Shown: positions 1-8,284 of the stretch, piece after piece
Numbering within the stretch: position 1 is the stretch's first letter
How the letters are laid out: each line of letters starts with the position of its first letter
Assembly (NCBI GenBank): GCA_038527215.1
Contig: JBCBGC010000025.1
Span: forward strand, 8,165 to 72,164
Length of the DNA stretch: 64,000 nucleotides
DNA from: JAWPMV01 sp038527215
Lineage (GTDB): Bacteria; Bacteroidota; Bacteroidia; J057
Direction: 5' to 3'
Program-made: the position numbers and the translations under genes
The notes under the pieces: generated by a model
Seen by the model: the letters and a program-made list of their open reading frames with translations, nothing else
Told to the model about the DNA's origin: nothing
Database searches by the model: none

Positions 1-1514
1 GTGGCTATTCCACCACCATCCAGAAATTTGACCCCTATATCAACATTGATCCGGGCACCCTCAATCCCTATGAACACGGAGAATGCTATGTGACCGAAGA
101 TGGAGCAGAAACGGACCTGGATCTGGGGCACTACGAGCGCTTCCTGAATGTTCCTACCTCTCAGGCCAACAATGTTACCACTGGCAAGATCTACCAGACC
201 GTCATTAAGCGGGAAAGGATGGGAGAGTATGGAGGAAAAACCGTGCAGGTAATTCCTCACATTACCGACGAAATCAAACGTCGGTTTACTTTGATCAATA
301 AGAATAAACAGTTTGACATCATCTTCACCGAGATAGGCGGTACCGTAGGGGATATTGAGTCTCTTCCTTATATCGAGGCGATGCGTCAGTTTCGATATGA
401 GCATGGTCCTGAGCATTGCTTGGTTATCCACCTCACCCTGGTTCCTTATCTGGGCGCGGTAGGGGAGTTGAAAACCAAACCTACCCAGCACTCCGTTAAA
501 ATGCTGCTCCAATCCGGGGTGCAGCCAGATATCCTGGTCTGCCGCGCCGAACGGAAAATCCCTTTGGATGTGAAAACCAAAGTGGCCCGCTTCTGCAATG
601 TGAGCCTGGATTCTGTGATCGAAAACGTAAATGCGGCTACCATATATGAGGTGCCGATGTTTTTACATAAAGAAAAGCTAGACGAGGTGAGTTTACGTAA
701 GCTCAACCTGCCGATGCGCACGGACCCTGATTTCACCTACTGGAAGAATTTTGTCGGTAGGCTAAAAAATCCTGCTGATGATGTCACCATCGGTTTGGTC
801 GGAAAATATGTGGAATTGCATGATTCCTACCTGTCCATCTCCGAGGCTTTGAAGATAGCCGGGGCAGAGAATGAGTTAAATGTGAACATTGAGTGGGTTC
901 ACTCTGAAGATATCACCCAGTCCAATGTCGAGCGGCTGTTAGGTAGCGTAGATGGCATATTAGTCGCTCCTGGTTTTGGAGAGCGGGGCATAGAAGGCAA
1001 AATCATTGCGGCCCAATACGCCCGCGAGCAAAAGGTACCCTTTTATGGGATTTGTCTGGGCATGCAAATCGCGGTCATTGAGTTTGGCAGGAATGTCTTA
1101 AAAAAAGCGGAAGCGGACAGTACGGAGTTTTCTCCCAAAACCAAAGATCCGGTCATCGATATGATGGAGGAGCAGAAAAAGGTAACCCAACTGGGAGGAA
1201 CCATGCGATTGGGTTCTTATGAGTGTGAGCTAAAACGCAATTCTCTGGCTCATAAAGCCTATCAGAAAACCCGCATTAAAGAACGGCACCGGCACCGCTT
1301 CGAATTTAACTCTGCCTACAAAGGGGCTTACGAGAAAAAGGGCATGATGATGACCGGGATTAATCCTGAAACGGAACTTGCCGAAATAATTGAGCTCAAG
1401 GGACATCCCTATTTTATGGGCACGCAATTTCATCCGGAATACAAAAGCACGGTGGAAAGTCCTCACCCTTTGTTTTTGTCCTTTATCAATGCTGCTTATA
1501 AGAATCGGAAGTAA
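1..1514 (+). CDS. pyrG: CTP synthase, 5' end cut by window
   Basis: CTP synthase makes CTP from UTP, ATP and glutamine in the cytoplasm, the last step of de novo pyrimidine nucleotide synthesis. The reading frame is open from base 3; the GTG at 90 is internal, because the upstream codons already encode family sequence (KFDPYINIDPGTLNPYEHGE). The N-terminal nucleotide-binding P-loop lies before the window. Visible parts are the rest of the synthase domain (GAETDLDLGHYERF, EIGGTVGDIESLPY) and the C-terminal class I glutamine amidotransferase domain, with the nucleophile Cys in YGICLGMQ (about 1039-1062) and the FHPEYKS segment holding the His-Glu pair. Length and spacing are normal for the family. 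yidC follows after 183 bases on the same strand. Confidence 0.97.
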   Translation, partial: GYSTTIQKFDPYINIDPGTLNPYEHGECYVTEDGAETDLDLGHYERFLNVPTSQANNVTTGKIYQTVIKRERMGEYGGKTVQVIPHITDEIKRRFTLINKNKQFDIIFTEIGGTVGDIESLPYIEAMRQFRYEHGPEHCLVIHLTLVPYLGAVGELKTKPTQHSVKMLLQSGVQPDILVCRAERKIPLDVKTKVARFCNVSLDSVIENVNAATIYEVPMFLHKEKLDEVSLRKLNLPMRTDPDFTYWKNFVGRLKNPADDVTIGLVGKYVELHDSYLSISEALKIAGAENELNVNIEWVHSEDITQSNVERLLGSVDGILVAPGFGERGIEGKIIAAQYAREQKVPFYGICLGMQIAVIEFGRNVLKKAEADSTEFSPKTKDPVIDMMEEQKKVTQLGGTMRLGSYECELKRNSLAHKAYQKTRIKERHRHRFEFNSAYKGAYEKKGMMMTGINPETELAEIIELKGHPYFMGTQFHPEYKSTVESPHPLFLSFINAAYKNRK

Positions 1515-1697
1515 AGCAGAAGATTCCAGAGGAATCATGTGGCGGGCAGGAAGTTTTGGAAAAATGTCCGTAACTTTGGCCCCTCATTAGCAGATCATTC
1601 GGAACTGTAATTTTTGCTTCCAACCTGCGACTAATAACAGGAATCCTTACAAGTATTACTGTTTAACCTTATACAAAACGAGAACTGATCTCCCATC

Positions 1698-3614
1698 ATG
1701 GATAGAAATGCGATTACGGGCATAGTGTTGATGACATTGTTGACGGTGGTGTATTTTTCTTTTTTTGCCCCAGAACCGCCTCCTCCGCCCGATAACCCCA
1801 GTCCTGCTCAGGAAAGTATCATGGCGGATGCAACCCCAAACCAGGATTCTGTTTTGGAAGAAGTGCCCGAAGTAGTCATCTCGCCTGAGGCAGAGGATAG
1901 TGCCCAACAGGCAGAAATGGTCCGGACCTTTGGGGCTTTTTACCAACTGGTAGAAGGAGAAGAGGGAAGCATCGAGGTAAGCACGGATAAACTTAGTCTG
2001 ACCATAGATAACAAAGGCGGCGCCATCCGGGAAGCATTTCTGAATGATTTCCGAACCTATGATAGCCTGCCCTTACCGGTTATTCAAAATCACCCGAATA
2101 ACCGTTTTTCGTTTGAGTTTTTGAATGGAAATAAGCCACTGGCCAGCAGTGAGTTGTTCTTCACTCCCTCCGCAAAATCCCTTGAGGTGAAGGGAACGGA
2201 CAGCGCCACCCTGGTGATGCGGGCTGCGATTGACGATGAGCGAGCGATTGAGCAGGTGTATACCTTTTATGGAGATCGCTATGATCTTGGATATGAAATC
2301 CGCTTTCTGGGCATGGAAAACATCCTGAGGACTTCCACTTACTATGAGTTGGACTGGACTTCATATCTACCCAAGACGGAGCTCTCCCTGACTAACATGC
2401 GGCAGAAAACCTCCATTGCCTATCGCATGGTGAACCGGGTGGAGAAAATGACGCCCTCTAATGAGATTACCGAGGAAGTGCTAAAATCCTCCGTGGATTG
2501 GGTTTCCTTTAAAAGCCAGTTTTTCTCCCAAATCCTGATGGCTGATAAAGACTTCAGGTCTGGGAAGGTGACCATGCGAACCCCGGAATCTGAAGAAATC
2601 AACCGGGTGATGGACGCCAGCCTCAAGGTAGACATTGCCAGAGGGGCTGAAATCAGCAACAAATTTCAAATGTTCCTGGGGCCCAATGAATATTCCACCC
2701 TTTCTTCCTACGATCGGGGACTGGAAGAAGAAATGGACCTGGGCTGGTGGTTCATCAGTTTCATCAATATTGGAACCACTTACATCTTCAAATTTCTGGA
2801 GCAGTATATCAGCAACTACGGCATCATCATCATTATTCTGGCGGTGTTGATCCGGACCATGGTACTGCCCCTTACCTTCCGGAGTTATAAATCAATGGCT
2901 AAGATGCGGGTGCTGAACGCTACCCCTGAGATCAAGGCCTTGGATGAAAAATATAAGGATGACGCCCAGAAACTGCAGATGGCCAAAATGGGTATTTATC
3001 GGGAAATGGGGGTCAGCATGTTTGGCGGATGTTTGCCGATGTTGCTGTCCTACCCGTTTTTGATTGCGCTCTTCTTTTTCTTCCCACAAAGTGTAGAGTT
3101 GAGGCAGCAATCCTTCCTCTGGGCCAATGACTTGTCTACCTATGACTCGATCCTGTCCTGGGACGCCCAGATACCGATTCTCAGCAGCATCTATGGCAAC
3201 CATGTGAGTTTGTTCTGTCTGTTGATGGCTATTTCTACGATGGTATATAGCTACTACCAGCAGAAATCTCAGCCTAATACCGGCAATGCCATGTTCAAGT
3301 ATCTGCCGTTTATCATGCCGGTATTCCTGCTCATATTCTTGAACAACTACGCTTCCGGGCTGAGCTTATATTACCTCACCTCTAACCTGATTTCTATCTC
3401 TCAAACCTTGCTGATTCGCCGGACCTTGAATGACGAGGAACTGCTTGAGCAGATGCGCGCTACTTCCAAGGCTCAAAAAGGGAAGAAAGGCAAGAAAAAG
3501 AGTAAAGGCCGACTGGAGAAGTGGATGGATAGCCAGCAGAAGAAACAACAGGAAATCCTGAAGCAACGTCAGCAGGCTCAAGGCAAAAGCCGCAGTAGTC
3601 GAAGAAAAAAATAG
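1698..3614 (+). CDS. yidC: Membrane protein insertase YidC
   Basis: YidC inserts and folds inner-membrane proteins, alone or with SecYEG. The 638-residue protein has an N-terminal membrane helix (about residues 4-24), a proline/acidic linker, a large periplasmic domain (about 60-340) and the conserved 60KD_IMP insertase domain with several helices (about 350-580), including the hydrophilic-groove Arg in VLIRTMVLPL. The Gram-negative layout fits Bacteroidota. The C-terminal tail from about residue 590 is very basic (KGKKGKKKSKG, then QRQQAQGKSRSSRRKK), a likely ribosome-contacting extension by analogy with Oxa1/YidC2 tails. It lies downstream of pyrG, not in the classical rpmH-rnpA order, and is followed by a clear terminator. 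Confidence 0.97.
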   Translation: MDRNAITGIVLMTLLTVVYFSFFAPEPPPPPDNPSPAQESIMADATPNQDSVLEEVPEVVISPEAEDSAQQAEMVRTFGAFYQLVEGEEGSIEVSTDKLSLTIDNKGGAIREAFLNDFRTYDSLPLPVIQNHPNNRFSFEFLNGNKPLASSELFFTPSAKSLEVKGTDSATLVMRAAIDDERAIEQVYTFYGDRYDLGYEIRFLGMENILRTSTYYELDWTSYLPKTELSLTNMRQKTSIAYRMVNRVEKMTPSNEITEEVLKSSVDWVSFKSQFFSQILMADKDFRSGKVTMRTPESEEINRVMDASLKVDIARGAEISNKFQMFLGPNEYSTLSSYDRGLEEEMDLGWWFISFINIGTTYIFKFLEQYISNYGIIIIILAVLIRTMVLPLTFRSYKSMAKMRVLNATPEIKALDEKYKDDAQKLQMAKMGIYREMGVSMFGGCLPMLLSYPFLIALFFFFPQSVELRQQSFLWANDLSTYDSILSWDAQIPILSSIYGNHVSLFCLLMAISTMVYSYYQQKSQPNTGNAMFKYLPFIMPVFLLIFLNNYASGLSLYYLTSNLISISQTLLIRRTLNDEELLEQMRATSKAQKGKKGKKKSKGRLEKWMDSQQKKQQEILKQRQQAQGKSRSSRRKK

Positions 3615-3635
3615 ATTGCTATAAGATCAAAACAG

Positions 3636-3666
3636 AAAAGGCTGGTCCCTCGGGATCAGCCTTTTT
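3636..3666 (+). terminator. Rho-independent terminator after yidC
   Basis: The left arm aaaaggctggtcc and right arm ggatcagcctttt pair with a single G-U wobble around a short ctcg loop. The right arm runs into a T-run. It begins 21 bases after the yidC stop. Confidence 0.85.
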
Positions 3667-3731
3667 GTATGAAAAAAGGCGAGTTGTGTGACTCACCTTT
3701 ATCTAAGATCGGCTATGGAAGGATCTATGTT

Positions 3732-3950
3732 TTACTCGATACAGCCCATAAGTTTAGATAGCTCAACGCTATCTTGCTGCGGACTGGGGAGATAGGGGGT
3801 TTCAGGTATTACCTTCGCTGGGCTGACCACCGGGTCAAGCGTGGGTAGGGGAGCATAGGAAAGACTTAGGTAAAAAAGGAGGAACAATCCCAAGGTTAGC
3901 AGGGGACTTCCTGGTAGTTTCTGGCTCCATCCTTTGAAGAGAGTTTTCAT
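3732..3950 (-). CDS. Small predicted membrane protein, unknown function
   Basis: This 72-residue ORF runs opposite to yidC and pbpC in the gap between them. It starts with a basic stretch (MKTLFKGWSQK), followed by one hydrophobic segment (about residues 15-33, LLTLGLFLLFYLSLSYAPL) and a proline-rich polar tail, as expected for a single-pass or exported small protein. No family is recognised. There is no strong Shine-Dalgarno sequence, which is common in Bacteroidota. The hydrophobic-then-polar layout and lack of a competing gene favour a real gene, but a chance ORF cannot be ruled out. Confidence 0.45.
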   Translation of the reverse strand: MKTLFKGWSQKLPGSPLLTLGLFLLFYLSLSYAPLPTLDPVVSPAKVIPETPYLPSPQQDSVELSKLMGCIE

Positions 3951-4125
3951 GAGAATGTAGTTAGTGTCTATTATGCATTACGCAGCGAAAAGCCGAAAAG
4001 ATGTTAATGGCTTGTTAAAGTTTGAAAGATAGACGCTTGATAGACGTATGAATACATCTTTTTCGTTGCATATAGCGAATAATTTCTCCTTACCTTTCTA
4101 AAAAAGGAGCTGACTATTTTTAGGC

Positions 4126-6603
4126 ATGCAATCCCCTTCTTCTCCAATTAACCGCGTGTTCCAATTCCTCCAGCAAGTATGGAGGCGCCTGCCGGCAGGT
4201 CTGAGAGCCTGGATCCGTAAGCGTCCCTGGAAATGGGCTGTATGGGCCTTATTGTTGGGACTCTACATTTTTAGCCTGCCTAAGCCACTCTTTCAAACGC
4301 CCTATTCCACTGTCCTATTGGACCAAAACACGCAATTATTAGGGGCCAGAATCGCCAAAGATGGACAGTGGAGGTTTCCGAGCCTGGACAGCGTACCCGC
4401 TAAATTTGCAACTGCCATTGTCGCCTTTGAGGATAAGCGGTTCTACCACCATCCTGGCGTTGATCCCCTCGCTACCGCCCGAGCTATCCGGCTGAATGTG
4501 GGCCGGGGAGAGGTCGTCAGTGGCGGGAGTACCCTGAGCATGCAGGTGATCCGGCTGGCCAGACAAGGGCAGGCCCGGACCTTCAAAGAAAAATTCCTGG
4601 AGATGATCCTGGCTACCCGATTGGAATGGTCCTATTCCAAGGAGGAAATTCTGAATTTATACGCTTCTCATGCCCCCTTTGGGGGCAATGTTGTGGGACT
4701 GGAGGCTGCTTCCTGGAAATACTTCGGTCGCAAACCGCATGCCTTAAGCTGGGCTGAATCCAGCATGTTGGCCGTCCTCCCCAATTCTCCCAGCCTCATT
4801 CACCCAGGAAGAAACCGGGAGGCGCTCCGGAAAAAAAGGAACGCGCTGCTGTTGAAGTTGAAAGAAAATGGGGCGATGGACTCCCTTACTTATGCTTCCG
4901 CCATCCTAGAGCCCCTGCCGGATAAACCCTTGCCTTTGCCCCGGTATGCAGATCATCTGTTGGATAAGGTCCAGCAAGGAAAACTTAGCTCCTCCGCTGG
5001 GCCAAACCAGCATTTCGTCAGTACCCTGGATAAAGGCCTGCAAATCAGAGCTCAGGCCATCATTGCTCAACAACATGAACGGCTCTCTGAAATGGGCATA
5101 CATAATGCTGCTGCCCTGGTCGTTGAGGTGAAAACGGGGAATGTGTTGGCTTACGTCGGCAATACCACAGATCCGGAATATGCGCATCAGAATGCAGTTG
5201 ATATCATTCCGGCTCCGCGGAGTTCCGGAAGTATTCTCAAGCCTTTTCTGTATGCCGCGATGCTGGATGAAGGCGAAATTCTCCCCACTACCTTGATTCC
5301 AGATGTGCCCTCTTATTTTGGCGGCTTTAGCCCGAAGAATTACAACCGGACCTATCAGGGAGCAGTTCCTGCCCATTTTGCCCTGGCCCAATCCCTGAAT
5401 ATTCCATCGGTGCATATGCTAAACCAATTCGGGCTGGCGCGCTTCCAATACCAACTGAAACGCATGGGATTGACCACTTTGCATCGGCCTTCCCATGAGT
5501 ATGGCCTTACCCTGATATTGGGGGGGGCAGAGACCTGTCTCTGGGACCTGGCGGGCTCATACGCCAGTATGGCCAGAACCCTGGATTTATACAGCCATTA
5601 CATCGGGCAGTATGATCCCCATGCTTTCAGGCCCTTAAATCTAAGCCTGGCTAACAGTCAGGAGCCGCTGAGCTATGAAGCCTTTGATCAACTAGAGGCC
5701 TCTGCCCCTTTGGGAGCAGGAGCTATTTGGCATACCATGGAAGCCATGGTGGAGGTCACCCGACCAGAAGCAGAGGGATACTGGCGGAACTTTGCCTCTT
5801 CGCATAAGATTGCCTGGAAAACAGGCACCAGCCACGGCTTCAGAGATGCCTGGTCTATTGGCTGCACGCCTGATTATGTGGTGGCAGTCTGGGTGGGAAA
5901 TGCAGATGGGGAAGGTAGACCTGGCCTGGTTGGCTCCCGGGCAGCTGCGCCCATCATGTTCCGTCTGTTTGAAAGCCTGCCGCTAAGTGATCGCTGGTTC
6001 AGGCAGCCCTTCGATGATATGGCTTTTATCGGAACCTGTAGACAAAGCGGCTTGCGAGGCGGGCGTTTTTGTCCGGAGGTAGATACCACCTGGGTACCCA
6101 ACGCAGGTCGTAAGGCCCATGCCTGTGCCTATCATCAGCCTATTCATCTGGACCCTTCCGCTCAGTGGCGCGTCAACAGTAGCTGCGTTTCCCCGCTGGA
6201 CATGGTGAAAAAGACCTTTTTTATGCTTCCACCCAGACAAGCCATCTACTACAGAAGTCAGCATCCCCAATATGAAGACTTACCGCCCTGGCGGGAAGAC
6301 TGTCTGGTGTTAGCAGAGAACCGTTCCGGGCCTATGCAGATAGTTTATCCCAACCGAGGAACGCAAATCTATGTCCCGGTAGAATTGGATGGCAGGATGG
6401 GCCGGACGGTGTTTGAAGCCGTGCATCAGGACCCTAAGGCAACCATTTTCTGGCACCTCGATGAAACCTATGTAGGCCAGACCCAGGAGTTTCATGAACT
6501 GGGATTGAATCCCAAACCAGGGACGCATTGGCTTACCCTGGTGGATCAGGATGGACAGACGGTTTCAAGAAAATTCGAAATTCTCCCCCGGGCGAAGGAT
6601 TAA
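4126..6603 (+). CDS. pbpC: Penicillin-binding protein 1C, bifunctional
   Basis: This is a class A penicillin-binding protein of the 1C type, 825 residues. A cytoplasmic basic N-terminus and one membrane helix (about 36-52) are followed by a family 51 glycosyltransferase domain with the catalytic Glu102 in FEDKRFYHHPG and the GGSTLSMQ motif (133-140). The transpeptidase domain has the acyl-Ser in SILK (369-372) and KTGTS (565-569). A C-terminal PBP1C beta domain (about 730-825) completes the family layout. It polymerises and cross-links peptidoglycan on the periplasmic face. In many bacteria pbpC is next to an alpha-2-macroglobulin gene; none is seen here. The ATG at 4126 is preceded by an AAGGAG about 15 bases upstream. 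Confidence 0.95.
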   Translation: MQSPSSPINRVFQFLQQVWRRLPAGLRAWIRKRPWKWAVWALLLGLYIFSLPKPLFQTPYSTVLLDQNTQLLGARIAKDGQWRFPSLDSVPAKFATAIVAFEDKRFYHHPGVDPLATARAIRLNVGRGEVVSGGSTLSMQVIRLARQGQARTFKEKFLEMILATRLEWSYSKEEILNLYASHAPFGGNVVGLEAASWKYFGRKPHALSWAESSMLAVLPNSPSLIHPGRNREALRKKRNALLLKLKENGAMDSLTYASAILEPLPDKPLPLPRYADHLLDKVQQGKLSSSAGPNQHFVSTLDKGLQIRAQAIIAQQHERLSEMGIHNAAALVVEVKTGNVLAYVGNTTDPEYAHQNAVDIIPAPRSSGSILKPFLYAAMLDEGEILPTTLIPDVPSYFGGFSPKNYNRTYQGAVPAHFALAQSLNIPSVHMLNQFGLARFQYQLKRMGLTTLHRPSHEYGLTLILGGAETCLWDLAGSYASMARTLDLYSHYIGQYDPHAFRPLNLSLANSQEPLSYEAFDQLEASAPLGAGAIWHTMEAMVEVTRPEAEGYWRNFASSHKIAWKTGTSHGFRDAWSIGCTPDYVVAVWVGNADGEGRPGLVGSRAAAPIMFRLFESLPLSDRWFRQPFDDMAFIGTCRQSGLRGGRFCPEVDTTWVPNAGRKAHACAYHQPIHLDPSAQWRVNSSCVSPLDMVKKTFFMLPPRQAIYYRSQHPQYEDLPPWREDCLVLAENRSGPMQIVYPNRGTQIYVPVELDGRMGRTVFEAVHQDPKATIFWHLDETYVGQTQEFHELGLNPKPGTHWLTLVDQDGQTVSRKFEILPRAKD

Positions 6604-6989
6604 GATCAGTGCATAAGGGGTAACGTCTGCTTACTTATCCGAATAATTCCCATGTAAGCTTTTGCCGAAAAGATAAAATCAAAAATAGAAGTAGGAAGGG
6701 CTAATTCGCTGATAATAAGAGCTCTTACCTGATTCATGCTGCTTTCTTCTGAAGGAGCGGTAGCATTTTGTCTATTTCGCCTGATGAAAGTTTTACCCAG
6801 AATTTGGTCAATTCTTACGATAATGGGGCATTAAAAATGTTTAATTTTTGAGGAAGCTTTAGATGATTGGGGAATCATCTACCCTCACAAGCTTCTGTAT
6901 ACTCAGCACCACGTTGAGTTTGGGTTTTGGGTCTTGCTCTTGCCATGTTGGGCTCAGCGGAAAGCAAATAAGTTTTGCTAACTTGCCCT
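6604..6989. other. Intergenic gap with nested inverted repeat
   Basis: This 386-base AT-rich gap between pbpC and the NRDE gene holds no convincing ORF or RNA gene. The only structured element is a nested inverted repeat at 6853-6895, listed separately. Confidence 0.6.
6853..6895. repeat. Nested inverted repeat upstream of NRDE gene
   Basis: Outer arms GAAGCTT (6853-6859) and AAGCTTC (6889-6895) enclose inner arms AGATGATT (6861-6868) and AATCATCT (6873-6880) around a GGGG loop. Both pairs are perfect. There is no T-run after it, so a simple terminator is unlikely. It lies 95 bases before the NRDE start and may be an operator or RNA structure. Confidence 0.5.
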
Positions 6990-7757
6990 ATGTGCCTGAT
7001 TCTTTTCGCTTATCGAACGCATCCTGATCTGGAATTAGTCCTGGGGGCTAATAGAGACGAATTTTATGGTCGACCTACCGCTGTCTCAGGCTGGTGGGAC
7101 GATCACCCGAATATTTTAGCTGGGAGAGACCTGCAGGCCGGGGGCACCTGGATGGGGATTACCAAAGCGGGCCGCTGGGCTGCCATTACCAACTACCGGG
7201 AATTACCCCAGAAGGAAGGCGTACCTTCCCGGGGAGATCTGGTCAAAGATTATTTGGTAGGCTATGATTCGCCTGCCAGCTACTTCGAGAAAATCCAACC
7301 GCATGCCGACGCCTATAATGGATTCAACCTTTTGCTAGGGGATTCGGATGCTTTGTGGTACTACGGGAATAAAGGCCCGGACCCCAGGCCGTTGGAACCG
7401 GGCATCTATGGCTTGAGCAATCATTTGCTCGACTCTCCCTGGCCTAAGGTAGAACAGGGGAAAACTGATCTCCGAAACATCCTGACTCAACCCGCCTGGC
7501 AGCCAGAGGATGTCTTTAGCATGCTCGGTAATCCTGCCTTGTATCCTGATGATCAACTTCCCAAAACGGGTGTCCCCCTGGAATGGGAAAGGAGGTTATC
7601 TGCTGCTTTCATTCGCAGCCCCCAATATGGCACCCGTTTGTCCACGGTTCTCCAGATTGATTCTCAAGGCAAAATAGACTGGCAGGAAAGAAGTTTTCAA
7701 CCTTCAGAAGGACATGTGTCCTATTCCTTCACAATGAAGTCTCAGGAATTATCCTAG
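6990..7757 (+). CDS. NRDE/TANGO2 family protein
   Basis: The start is placed at the ATG at 6990, so that the protein opens MCLILFAYRTHPDLELVLGA, the family's typical N-terminus with Cys at position 2 and NRDE shortly after (ANRDEFYGRP). A TTG five codons upstream gives a longer ORF but would bury this Cys. The 255-residue length matches the NRDE (transport and Golgi organisation 2) family, which has an Ntn-hydrolase-like layout; eukaryotic TANGO2 and some bacterial relatives have been linked to haem trafficking. The substrate here is unknown. It appears monocistronic. Confidence 0.88.
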   Translation: MCLILFAYRTHPDLELVLGANRDEFYGRPTAVSGWWDDHPNILAGRDLQAGGTWMGITKAGRWAAITNYRELPQKEGVPSRGDLVKDYLVGYDSPASYFEKIQPHADAYNGFNLLLGDSDALWYYGNKGPDPRPLEPGIYGLSNHLLDSPWPKVEQGKTDLRNILTQPAWQPEDVFSMLGNPALYPDDQLPKTGVPLEWERRLSAAFIRSPQYGTRLSTVLQIDSQGKIDWQERSFQPSEGHVSYSFTMKSQELS

Positions 7758-8284
7758 CCTCAAGTGTGATCGAATAATCCCTCCACCGGAAATTCGGGAA
7801 AAAATCCTGCAATAATTTGAGCCACTTTGGCCTTGTTTCCTTCCTTTTTCCCAGAGCCTTAACCTCATTCAACAGCAGTTTCAGAGAGCCGGTATGGCCA
7901 TTTGTGATTTGCAAATTGCGAATGAATCATTTCCAAATTACCCTTTCCACGGTGCAGGGGTATTTTTTTGAGTGATAAATATACTATTGATAATAATTCT
8001 AACGATGTTATGAGGATTTTACCAAAATTCCCTCCGGCACATACCACACAAAAATAGCGGGGTAGGAGCAGGCCCGTCTTTTCCCAAAAAGAATGTAAGA
8101 GAAATCTGATTGTCCGAAATTCCTGATATTGGGAGTGGTGTAAGCAGTGGTATATTTTAAGGTAACTATAATCCATTGATTGTATTTAATTGATTTTCGA
8201 AAAGATTCTGTTACCCAATTAAAAGAGTCAGCATCATCAATTAACTGATAAGCTCTTTTGTAGCCACCTTAAAGAAGACAAGCA
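7758..8284. other. 527-base intergenic region, no gene seen
   Basis: The stretch between the NRDE gene and the caspase-fold gene is AT-rich. A 103-codon minus-strand ORF (7865-8176) has no signal sequence, no recognisable family and an amino-acid mix unlike neighbouring proteins, so it is not called. The last 100 bases probably contain the promoter of the caspase gene; no clear TTTG/TAnnTTTG pair was identified. Confidence 0.5.

Noticed and set aside
7865..8176. 103-codon minus-strand ORF in the gap before the caspase gene
   Set aside because: No signal sequence, no family resemblance and unusual amino-acid mix; likely a chance ORF in AT-rich DNA.
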